14,991 nucleotides of DNA from Methanosuratincolales archaeon (GTDB taxonomy: Archaea; Thermoproteota; Methanomethylicia; Methanomethylicales; Methanomethylicaceae). Positions 6,706-13,191 of this stretch are shown one piece after another; position 1 is the stretch's first letter; each line of letters starts with the position of its first letter. The stretch is from assembly GCA_937930465.1 (NCBI GenBank), contig CALGKV010000039.1:1-14991 (forward strand), given 5' to 3'. Position numbers and translations under genes: made by a program. The notes below the pieces were generated by a model. It did no database searches and had not been told where the DNA came from. It worked only from the letters and a program-made list of their open reading frames with translations.

Positions 6706-6804
6706 ATGACCTTTAAAACGTCGAATTTTCAAAAGTGGGTGGAAGAAGGATATTTTGCCGATGCGGCAGTTCGCTGCGCGTCCACACAGAACGGGGGATT
6801 TTGA
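6706..6804 (+). CDS. Possible small ORF, 32 residues, unknown
   Basis: An ATG-started frame of 32 codons in the gap between the phosphatase and pyrDK, ending in TGA. The middle reads FQKWVEEGYFADAAV, which looks protein-like. There is no convincing Shine-Dalgarno site, and a TTTAAAA sequence lies inside the frame rather than upstream. It could be chance or a gene remnant. Confidence 0.15.
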   Translation: MTFKTSNFQKWVEEGYFADAAVRCASTQNGGF

Positions 6805-6820
6805 TCCACCGGTTGTGTGG
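6782..6820 (-). terminator. Hairpin just after the pyrDK stop
   Basis: CCACAC (6782-6787) pairs with GTGTGG (6815-6820). Inner pairs AAC/GTT and GG/CC extend the stem with small bulges. It begins 2 nt after the pyrDK stop codon. No T-run follows directly, so it may act as a 3' end or stability element rather than a classical archaeal terminator. Confidence 0.35.
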
Positions 6821-6821
6821 C

Positions 6822-8462
6822 TCAGTCACAAATTCCTACCAGCCTTCCGCTTGCCCTCCGCTTGTGCCTGCCGAAGTCCCTGCCTCCAGCGAGATCTGAG
6901 TACCTGAAGACGGGGCCGTCCACGCATGTCCGGTAGCCGTCGAGCGCACAGCTCCCGCAGAGCCCTATGCCGCACTTCGTGTACCTTTCGACGATGCAGA
7001 AGATCTTCGACGGCGGCACGACAGAGGACTCTAGCTCGGCTGCCTTGACCATCATCATCTCTGGCCCGCAGTTGAGGAACTCGCACCCCGACAGATCTTC
7101 GATCTTTCCCCGCATGGCGTCGGTCACAAGGCCCCGGAAGCCGATCGAGCCGTCTTCGGTCGAGACGCGGGTATCGGCTGCGGAGGAGAGCGAGTCGAGC
7201 AGCGGAAGATCCGAGGAGGTCCTCCCGCCCACGAAGACATCGCTTACCATGCCCTTGAACCGCCTTGCAGCGAAGTGCACAGGCGCAACGCCGGACCCGC
7301 CGCCGACGAGGCAAGACATGCCCTTGGGAGACCAGCTGTTCCCGTAGGGCCCCCGCAGGAAGACCTCATCCCCCTCCCGGAGGGATGCCAGTGCGCTGCT
7401 GACCGGCCCCACAGCCCGCACCAGGAGCAGGATCGGATCCGAGTCGGCGAGCGAGAACGGCTTCTCCCCCTTGCCCGGGAGCATGACTTGGACGAACTGC
7501 CCCGGGGCAGCCCTGATCGATCCGTCCAGCCGGAGGGCCGCCATCCCGGAGCCCCACGCCTCCCGGACCGTGAATCGGGCGTATGCCATAGGGGGCGGAT
7601 AAGAAGCCTCGGGCGCCCCTGAGTGGAGTGAATCGACGAACCTCCCAACTGCTCCGGTGTCCTTGCCCCAAAGGGCGGTGCCGACCCCGAAGAGCACAGC
7701 CCCTGCAGCCCGAAAGTCCTCGACGTCTTTACGGGACGATATCCCGCCCATCCCGATCACTGGGGCGTTGACTGCCTCGCGGACCTCCCTGACGCACCTT
7801 AGGGCGATCTCCTTTATCGCCGGACCGGAGAGGCCCCCAAGCGAGTTCTTCAGCAGCGGCCAGCCCCACTCCGAGGTGAAGCCGAGCGGACCGACCGTGT
7901 TGACTGCGACGATCCCGTCCGCCCCGGCGCCGACAGCTTCCTTGGCTACAGTGCCGACTAGCCCTGGGCTGGGGGCCACCTTGGCGAACACGGGCAGATC
8001 CACCGCTTCCCTGACCGCTGCCACTACCTCCCTGACCGTGCTGGGGCAGGTGCCGATAGCGGCGCCGTAGCCCGAGGCATGGGGGCAGGAGAGGTTCAGC
8101 TCTATCCAGTCCGCGCACTTTCCCACCTTGGACGCCACCGTTGCGAACTCCTCCGGCGTCCCGCCGAAGATCGAGACCATGAGAACCTTCCCCTGGTCGT
8201 TGAGATCCTTCTTGATTCCGGAAGACTCCCTGACGAACTCGTCTGCCCCCGGGTTCGAGAGGCCGACCGAGTTGACGAGCGATCCCCCCACCGATGCGAC
8301 TATCGGCTCCTTGTACCCATCCCGCTCGGAGAGCCCTATGCTCTTCGTTGTGATGACTCCGAGGCGCTCCGAAGACTTTGCGACCCTGAGTATGATGTCT
8401 GGCGTGGAGGCGATTATCCCAGACGGCAGCACGAACTCGCCGCGCGGAAGCTCAAGCCGCAT
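6822..8462 (-). CDS. pyrD-pyrK fusion: Fused dihydroorotate dehydrogenase (PyrD) and electron-transfer subunit (PyrK)
   Basis: A 546-residue fusion. Residues 1 to about 285 are a class 1 dihydroorotate dehydrogenase oxidising dihydroorotate to orotate with FMN: TTKSIG (38-43, flavin-contact Lys40), NLSCPH (123-128, catalytic-base Cys126), SLGGLSG (207-213) and GMGGI (237-241). Residues about 291-546 are a PyrK-type ferredoxin-reductase module: KPFSLAD (334-340, FAD), GGGSGVAP (387-394, nucleotide binding), CGPEMMM (465-471), and four cysteines at 497, 502, 505 and 513 for a [2Fe-2S] cluster. In class 1B enzymes these are separate chains. No stop or frame break lies at the junction (about 282-295, rich in Ala and Pro). 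The ATG overlaps the end of pyrC by 11 bases, and the gene is last in pyrBIC-DK. Confidence 0.94.
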   Translation of the reverse strand: MRLELPRGEFVLPSGIIASTPDIILRVAKSSERLGVITTKSIGLSERDGYKEPIVASVGGSLVNSVGLSNPGADEFVRESSGIKKDLNDQGKVLMVSIFGGTPEEFATVASKVGKCADWIELNLSCPHASGYGAAIGTCPSTVREVVAAVREAVDLPVFAKVAPSPGLVGTVAKEAVGAGADGIVAVNTVGPLGFTSEWGWPLLKNSLGGLSGPAIKEIALRCVREVREAVNAPVIGMGGISSRKDVEDFRAAGAVLFGVGTALWGKDTGAVGRFVDSLHSGAPEASYPPPMAYARFTVREAWGSGMAALRLDGSIRAAPGQFVQVMLPGKGEKPFSLADSDPILLLVRAVGPVSSALASLREGDEVFLRGPYGNSWSPKGMSCLVGGGSGVAPVHFAARRFKGMVSDVFVGGRTSSDLPLLDSLSSAADTRVSTEDGSIGFRGLVTDAMRGKIEDLSGCEFLNCGPEMMMVKAAELESSVVPPSKIFCIVERYTKCGIGLCGSCALDGYRTCVDGPVFRYSDLAGGRDFGRHKRRASGRLVGICD

Positions 8463-9780
8463 AGGTCACAGCACTCCCACTCACCGGGTAGAACTCTCCA
8501 CGCATATAAGCTAGAGACCCTCCGAGAACTGTCGCGACCGGCCAGCCCCTGAGCGCCATCCCCTCGAAGGGCGTCCAGCCGCACTTGTAGTGCAGCGCAT
8601 CCGGATCGACGCGCCGCTCCTCCCTCGGGTCGACCAAGGTTATGTCAGCGTCAAAGCCAGGATCAAGCGATCCCTTCTTGCGGATCCTGAAGATCCTGGC
8701 AGGCGAGTAGCTCATCAGCCTCACTACATCCTCAAGGCGGATCATCCCCCTGAGTGAGGCGTCGACCATCAGCGGGAGCGCGGTCTCGACGCCTGGAACC
8801 CCTGAAGGCGGGGACCCGGACTCTTTCGCCTCGCGCGTGTGCGGCGCGTGGTCGGAGCCGATCGCGTCGATCTTCCCCTCCTGGAGCGCCCTCCAGAGCG
8901 AAGCCCTGTCCCCCTCATCCCTCAGGGGAGGGTTGACCTTTGCGTACGCGCCGATCCTCCGCATTGCCTCCGATGTGAGGAAGAGGTGGTGCGGGGTTGC
9001 CTCCCTGTAGAACGGGCTGGCGAGCTCTGCCTCGGCGTAGGAGGTGACATGGCAGACATAGACCCTCCACTCCTTTCCGACAGAGAGGAGCTTCCTTATC
9101 GCTGTTAGGGCAGCCCTCTTGGGGCGGCGGGACTCGTGGTCGGGCGCTGAGGCGTGGGCCCTTATGACGGACTCGTCCTCTGCGTGGACCGAGATGATTT
9201 TGGCTGAGTTGGCGAACTCCCTGATCGTGTCGAGGTCCGTGATGAGGAGATCCCCGGTCGAGCTGCCCATGAAGATCTTCACGGAGGCTGCAAGCTGGCC
9301 CGGCGGAGGCGGGATCGGAGTTGCGGACGATATCCCGACGGGCATCAGCTCCCCCAGGTTCGACTGCGTTGCGCCGAAGTGGAATCCGTAGTTGACGCAA
9401 GGGCGGGAGGACTCCACAAGCCTGAACTTCTCGAGTAGACGCTCCAGGGTGGTGGTCGGCGGCGAGGTGTTTGGCATGTCCAGGACGGTTGTGACGCCCC
9501 CTGCGGCTGCAGCCCTAGACCCGCTCGACCAGTCCTCCGAGTCCATGCCAGGCTGCCTGAAGTGGACGTGGGGGTCGACAACGCCCGGGAGGACCAGGAG
9601 ACCTTCTGCTTCGAGAACCTGGTCCGCTGCTGGGCTGAGGGTGGTGAGCGCGGCAATCTTCCCGCCCCTTACGAGGATGTTTGCGCGATCGATGCCGCGC
9701 GGGCTTACCACCGTGCCCCCCCTTATCAGAAGCGATCCTCCGCCATCTTCCGATTCCTGACCGGTTGAGCCGACTGCCAT
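8452..9780 (-). CDS. pyrC: Dihydroorotase
   Basis: This enzyme closes carbamoyl aspartate to dihydroorotate. The 442-residue amidohydrolase keeps all metal ligands of the family: HVH (His71, His73) in VVDPHVHFRQPG, the carboxylated-lysine site in SVKIFMGSS (Lys168), His199 in HAED, His244 in CHVTS and Asp310 in SDHAPH. Its length fits the longer (class I/allantoinase-like) dihydroorotases. The ATG at 9780 is 9 nt after the pyrI stop, with GAGG about 7 nt upstream. The first 15 or so residues are Gly/Ser/Glu-rich and precede the usual first beta strand. An allantoinase or hydantoinase would look similar, but the operon context settles dihydroorotase. Confidence 0.95.
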   Translation of the reverse strand: MAVGSTGQESEDGGGSLLIRGGTVVSPRGIDRANILVRGGKIAALTTLSPAADQVLEAEGLLVLPGVVDPHVHFRQPGMDSEDWSSGSRAAAAGGVTTVLDMPNTSPPTTTLERLLEKFRLVESSRPCVNYGFHFGATQSNLGELMPVGISSATPIPPPPGQLAASVKIFMGSSTGDLLITDLDTIREFANSAKIISVHAEDESVIRAHASAPDHESRRPKRAALTAIRKLLSVGKEWRVYVCHVTSYAEAELASPFYREATPHHLFLTSEAMRRIGAYAKVNPPLRDEGDRASLWRALQEGKIDAIGSDHAPHTREAKESGSPPSGVPGVETALPLMVDASLRGMIRLEDVVRLMSYSPARIFRIRKKGSLDPGFDADITLVDPREERRVDPDALHYKCGWTPFEGMALRGWPVATVLGGSLAYMRGEFYPVSGSAVTYAA

Positions 9781-9789
9781 CTGGCTGCC

Positions 9790-10263
9790 TCAGCCCCTTA
9801 GGCGGAGATCCTCAGCCTTGACCTCGTAACCGCAGTAGTGGCAGGCGATTGTGACTGGCGACCGGCTGACCGTGACCATGCGCGTCGGAACAGGCTCCTT
9901 GTTGGTGATGCAGTTGGCGTTAGAGCAGACGGCTATGCCCTCGACCACGTCAGGGATCGAGACCTTCCGCTTCTCGACGAGCTCCGAGTCCCGGATGATG
10001 TTCACGGTCGCGTTCGGGGCGAAGAGCGCGATGCGGCTGCACTCCTCGTCCGTGAGGAACCTGTTCTCGACCTTTATCAGGTCCTTCCTGCCGTACTTGG
10101 TCGACTTGAGGTTCTGCCCGATTATAACCACCGCCCCCTCGGTGAGGCCCAGCATCCGGGCGATCCTGACCGCCCTCCCTGGCGGGAGGTGGTCTATCAC
10201 CGTGCCGTTCTCTATGGGGCTGACTATCATCCCCTTCTTCGCTCCGTCGGTATGCGCGTTCAA
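9790..10263 (-). CDS. pyrI: Aspartate carbamoyltransferase regulatory subunit
   Basis: A 157-residue nucleotide-binding and zinc subunit that pairs with PyrB and mediates allosteric control. The family motif IENGTVIDHLPPG lies near the start. The zinc domain has cysteines in C-x4-C (113, 118) and C-x2-C (141, 144). The start is a TTG at 10263 that overlaps the pyrB TGA as TTGA, with a G-run (GGGGGGGAT) just upstream. The reading frame is open further upstream to 10338 inside pyrB, but homologues begin near here. An ATG at 10230 (MIVSPIENG) is the alternative and would also fit the family. Confidence 0.94.
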   Translation of the reverse strand: MNAHTDGAKKGMIVSPIENGTVIDHLPPGRAVRIARMLGLTEGAVVIIGQNLKSTKYGRKDLIKVENRFLTDEECSRIALFAPNATVNIIRDSELVEKRKVSIPDVVEGIAVCSNANCITNKEPVPTRMVTVSRSPVTIACHYCGYEVKAEDLRLRG

Positions 10264-11207
10264 GATATCCCCCCCAGGACCATTGCAAGCAGAGCCGCCC
10301 TTATCGGGACGCCGTTCCCTGCTTGCTTGAAGTAGCAAGACCTTGGGTCTTCGTCGGCATCGACGGATATCTCGTCGACCCTCGGCAGCGGGTGCATCAG
10401 CCTCATTGTGGGCTTCGCGGCCTGCAGCGCCTTCCTTGTCACGCGGTAGAGGCCCCGGACCCTGTTGTACTCGTTCTCGTCGGGGAACCTCTCCTTCTGG
10501 ATCCTAGTCATGTACAGTATGTCGACCTCGCCGATCACTTCCTCTATCGACGTGTGGAGGGTGCACTCCACCCCCCGGGAGCTGAGGTATGAGAGCACGT
10601 GGGGCGGCATCTGCAGCTGGTCCGGTGCGACGAGCCTGATCCTGCACCCGTACATCCCGAGCGCATAGGCGAGCGAGTGGACGGTCCTCCCGTATTTCAG
10701 ATCCCCCACCATCGCTATAGTCAGACCGTCTATCCTGCCCTGGGACTGCGCGATGGTGTAGAGGTCGAGCATGGTCTGCGTCGGGTGCTCGTTTCTCCCG
10801 TCGCCTCCGTTGATCACCGGGATCTTCCTCTCGCCGCGCTCTGCCCTGCGGGAGGTGATCTCCGCTGCCCACCTTGCGGCCCCGTCGTAGGGGTGGCGTA
10901 TCACTATGGCGTCAACGTAGTTGGCGACTGTCTCTATCGTGTCCTTCAGGGTCTCGCCCTTCATCACGGAGGTCCCCTCGACGCCCGCGAACCAGACCGT
11001 GTCCGCGCCGAGAGACTGCGCTGCAGCCTGAAAGCTGAGGCGGGTCCGCGTGCTCGGCTCGTAGAAGAGGAGCGAGACGCGCTTCCCGTGCAGGATCGCC
11101 CTGTCGTAGCCGCCGCTCTCCAGGCGCCTGGCGACCCCGAAGACCCTGTCGAGATCCTCCCGGGTGAAGTCCCTTATTGAAATGATGTCGCGGTTCATGA
11201 AGCCCAA
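10260..11207 (-). CDS. pyrB: Aspartate carbamoyltransferase catalytic subunit
   Basis: This enzyme condenses carbamoyl phosphate and aspartate, the committed pyrimidine step. The 315-residue protein has the carbamoyl-phosphate motif PSTRTR (51-56), the 80s loop EGTSVMKGET (77-86), HPTQTMLDLYT, VGDLKYGRTVHS in the aspartate domain, and HPLPR near the end. It is first in pyrB-pyrI-pyrC-pyrDK. A TTG at 11207 is the listed start because AGGTGG (11220-11215) lies 7 nt upstream. An ATG three codons later (11198) is also possible, and its first bases overlap the stop of an upstream ORF. Confidence 0.96.
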   Translation of the reverse strand: MGFMNRDIISIRDFTREDLDRVFGVARRLESGGYDRAILHGKRVSLLFYEPSTRTRLSFQAAAQSLGADTVWFAGVEGTSVMKGETLKDTIETVANYVDAIVIRHPYDGAARWAAEITSRRAERGERKIPVINGGDGRNEHPTQTMLDLYTIAQSQGRIDGLTIAMVGDLKYGRTVHSLAYALGMYGCRIRLVAPDQLQMPPHVLSYLSSRGVECTLHTSIEEVIGEVDILYMTRIQKERFPDENEYNRVRGLYRVTRKALQAAKPTMRLMHPLPRVDEISVDADEDPRSCYFKQAGNGVPIRAALLAMVLGGIS

Positions 11208-11290
11208 GCCAATTCCACCTGGGGGGCTTTGGTACGACCTAGAGTGGAGCGAGAACTATTCTTAACTTGCTCCGCTTTTTTGGGCGACAT
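11195..11290 (-). CDS. Possible upstream leader ORF of the pyr operon, 31 residues
   Basis: An ATG at 11290 opens 31 codons on the minus strand. Its TGA overlaps the internal pyrB ATG at 11198 as ATGA. If the TATA at 11320-11330 is used, transcription would begin near 11298 and this ATG would be nearly leaderless. The product starts MSPKKAEQVKNSS and has no recognised family. It also contains the pyrB ribosome-binding site. It could be a regulatory leader peptide, or chance. Confidence 0.25.
   Translation of the reverse strand: MSPKKAEQVKNSSRSTLGRTKAPQVELAWAS
11215..11220 (-). promoter_or_regulatory. Shine-Dalgarno site for the pyrB TTG start
   Basis: AGGTGG on the minus strand, 7 nt before the TTG at 11207 and 16 nt before the ATG at 11198, favours the TTG. 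Confidence 0.65.
11246..11273 (-). promoter_or_regulatory. Proximal pyr promoter candidate inside an inverted repeat
   Basis: On the minus strand GGAGC (11273-11269) and GCTCC (11250-11246) flank an AT-rich core containing GTTAAGAATAG (11266-11256), a weak TATA-like sequence about 50-60 nt upstream of pyrB. Either the repeat folds as RNA in the leader, or it is an operator over this TATA. Confidence 0.35.
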
Positions 11291-11319
11291 TAACCCATCA
11301 GAACGTTCAGTCCCTCTTT

Positions 11320-11338
11320 CTATTTAAGACTTTTCGAT
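11320..11338 (-). promoter_or_regulatory. Distal TATA/BRE promoter of the pyrBIC-DK operon
   Basis: On the minus strand CGAAAAGTCTTAAATAG is a good match to an archaeal BRE plus TATA arrangement. Transcription would start near 11298, leaving a leader of about 90 nt before pyrB. Confidence 0.5.
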
Positions 11339-11413
11339 TCGGATGGGGCGGGGTCCGCTTGGGGCAGAACTGCTGATCGGCCAGGCAGTGGAGCGGGGCC
11401 AGGCACGGATAGC

Positions 11414-11422
11414 AAAGAAAAA
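11414..11422 (-). terminator. T-rich terminator after the membrane protein gene
   Basis: CCCTTTTTCTTTGC on the minus strand lies about 15 nt after the stop of the gene ending at 11438, consistent with an archaeal T-run terminator. Confidence 0.5.
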
Positions 11423-11437
11423 GGGAGGGGGCCTGAT

Positions 11438-11932
11438 TCAGCCCTTCTTGAGGATCAGGAGAATGCCCTTGACGACGCCAAGAGCCGATGGCACGAGGAA
11501 TAGAGCCATGAGCCAAGTCATACCAACGCTGACCGAAATTGAGATGCCGACCGGCGAATCCCCTCCCTGGAGCGCCTCGGGAATCGCCACCGAGATGGAC
11601 CCGCCGTGGAAAAAGAGGGCTACATAAGCGGCGAAGATGATGCTCAGGGCGATTGTGACGGGACCGTAAGCCTTCGTCCCCCTGAGGAGCGCACAGAGGA
11701 AGATCGCGATCGCCATCGCCAGGCCGACGGCAGGGAGGTTAGGGTCGACCAGAGCAGAGAGAGCGCCTGCAGCCTCTGGCGGGATGGCGCCCACTACGCC
11801 GGACAGCAGCCTTAGGAAGTTGGCAGGTATGAAGTAGAAGATAACGAATCCGCAAGCGCCAAGCACGATCCCCAAAAGAACCCTGAGCGCGAGCGATGCC
11901 CCGGAGACCTTCAAGCCCAAGAGGTTAACCAT
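11438..11932 (-). CDS. Four-helix membrane protein of unknown function
   Basis: A 164-residue hydrophobic protein starting MVNLLGLKVSGASLALRVLL. Four membrane segments are visible at roughly 15-37, 65-82, 90-109 and 135-160. Between the third and fourth lies a non-membrane stretch (FHGGSISVAIPEALQGG). The C-terminus is short and lysine-ending. I do not recognise the family. The ATG at 11932 overlaps the end of the upstream gene by 8 bases, so it is the second gene of a two-gene unit with the repeat-domain protein and probably works with it in the membrane. The frame is open upstream to 12022, but that stretch lies within the neighbour and is not hydrophobic. Confidence 0.75.
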   Translation of the reverse strand: MVNLLGLKVSGASLALRVLLGIVLGACGFVIFYFIPANFLRLLSGVVGAIPPEAAGALSALVDPNLPAVGLAMAIAIFLCALLRGTKAYGPVTIALSIIFAAYVALFFHGGSISVAIPEALQGGDSPVGISISVSVGMTWLMALFLVPSALGVVKGILLILKKG

Positions 11933-13082
11933 TGAACGGCACCTCCAATGAAGCGCTTCCGAACTGGGTATCCATTGACATGACAATGGTTCCAGGCTGG
12001 GAAAGGGCAGAGTTCGGCACAATCATCGTGAGGCTAGAGGAGAAGGGCTGTCCTGGCGGCACGATCATCAAAACCGGATCGCTTTCTGACACAACAGCGC
12101 CCCCGATGGCGAGGTCCATCCTCACCGACCCCTCCAGCGTGATGATTCCGTTTTCGTTCGTGAAGCCGAACGGCAGGCTGAACAATGAGTGCGTCGAGTT
12201 GTAGGGCGTCACGCTGGGGGATCCCAAGTAGGGCGATCCCACGGGCGGATCCCAATGGAGCTCGAACGGGATCGAGACCGAGTGCACGTCCACGCCGAAG
12301 ACGCTGAAGTGGAGCGTGGCGTTGCATCTGTATGCCCTGGATTCGACCAGCATCTCAGTCATGTTCTCGGGCAGCCTGAAATAGGACTGCATCGCCCCCT
12401 CGAAGACAGATCTTGGGGGGGCGCTCACCCCCATGTATCCCGAGCCGATCTCATTCCCGGAGTCGGCGTCTACGAACAGGACCCCGACGGACCCCTCGAC
12501 GCTTATAATGGATGGGTTCTCGAAGCGAACTGGGATCGAAGCGAAGATGTGGGTCGAGTTGTGGCTTAAGAGATCCGGGTCGCCGAGCTGGAAGCCCCTG
12601 ACCGGGGGCTCCCAAGGCATCTTCCCGGAAGCCTCGGCGGACATATGAATGAACGGATCCAGGACTGCTTCGGCTCTTGCCAGCAGCGTCAGGTTTCCGG
12701 CTTGGCTGAATATTGCCCGGAGGCTCTCATGGGGGATTTGCGAGAAGTTGATCCTGACTGCCAGCCGGCGCTGCGCCCCAATCTCCCCTGCAGCCACAGA
12801 GAACGGCGTAGACGATGCCGAGGCTATGAGATCGCCGCCTACTCCCCTGAGCTCGCCGTAGATCCGGACCCCCGAGACTGCGAATGGACCGGGGTTCGAG
12901 AGGTTGATTGGCAATGAGATCTCGACTGAGGACTCTGAGGGGGTGGCCGAGGGCTCGCCGACCCTTATCGACGAGACAACCCCGAAGGAGTTGATTGCGA
13001 CAAGGAAGCTCACTGCGAAAGCAGAGACGAGTGCCAAGACGATCAGGACGTTTACCAGTTTTATTGCTGTCGAAAGCCTCAT
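11925..13082 (-). CDS. Single-pass envelope protein with three Ig/LEA-like repeats
   Basis: A 385-residue protein with one N-terminal membrane helix (about 10-32, VLIVLALVSAFAVSFLVAI) and a long beta-rich, presumably external part with several N-x-S/T sites. Three segments align by eye: about 38-120, 162-245 and 277-360. Each has a G-x-P turn, then a short strand with a P and an N (LPINLSN, IPVRFEN, LPFGFTN), then G/E and a hydrophobic strand pair. The second and third also share an NSTH motif. This pattern recalls LEA14/WHy-type domains, but that family link is inference. The ATG at 13082 is preceded by CTTTTAAA near 13118, giving a very short leader. It overlaps the membrane protein gene downstream. 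Function unknown. Confidence 0.75.
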   Translation of the reverse strand: MRLSTAIKLVNVLIVLALVSAFAVSFLVAINSFGVVSSIRVGEPSATPSESSVEISLPINLSNPGPFAVSGVRIYGELRGVGGDLIASASSTPFSVAAGEIGAQRRLAVRINFSQIPHESLRAIFSQAGNLTLLARAEAVLDPFIHMSAEASGKMPWEPPVRGFQLGDPDLLSHNSTHIFASIPVRFENPSIISVEGSVGVLFVDADSGNEIGSGYMGVSAPPRSVFEGAMQSYFRLPENMTEMLVESRAYRCNATLHFSVFGVDVHSVSIPFELHWDPPVGSPYLGSPSVTPYNSTHSLFSLPFGFTNENGIITLEGSVRMDLAIGGAVVSESDPVLMIVPPGQPFSSSLTMIVPNSALSQPGTIVMSMDTQFGSASLEVPFNG

Positions 13083-13112
13083 CGCGATTACCCTGGATCT
13101 TATCCGCTTTAT

Positions 13113-13126
13113 GGGTTTAAAAGCGT
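13113..13126 (-). promoter_or_regulatory. TATA element of the repeat-domain protein unit
   Basis: GCTTTTAAACCC on the minus strand is centred about 35 bp before the ATG at 13082, predicting a leader of about 10 nt. Confidence 0.5.
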
Positions 13127-13143
13127 GAGCGTAATATCCTTTT

Positions 13144-13148
13144 AAAAA
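13144..13148 (-). terminator. T-run terminator after the SDR gene
   Basis: CACTTTTTAAAAGG on the minus strand lies about 44 nt past the SDR stop. It could also contribute to the promoter of the next gene. Confidence 0.35.
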
Positions 13149-13191
13149 GTGAAATGATTAATTTTAGTTCTTGAAACATTGGGATCTGGTG

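Noticed and set aside
8079..8552. Plus-strand frames across the pyrC/pyrDK region
   Set aside because: They overlap conserved catalytic codons of the minus-strand genes, lack ribosome sites and encode Arg/Pro-rich, motif-free products.
9790..10338. Longer 182-residue PyrI
   Set aside because: The extra N-terminus overlaps pyrB and has no family counterpart; the TTG at 10263 with its TTGA junction or the ATG at 10230 fits better.
11438..12022. Longer 194-residue version of the membrane protein
   Set aside because: The first 30 residues (Cys/Pro/Ser-rich) lie inside the upstream gene and look like shadow sequence; the ATG at 11932 gives the normal overlap.
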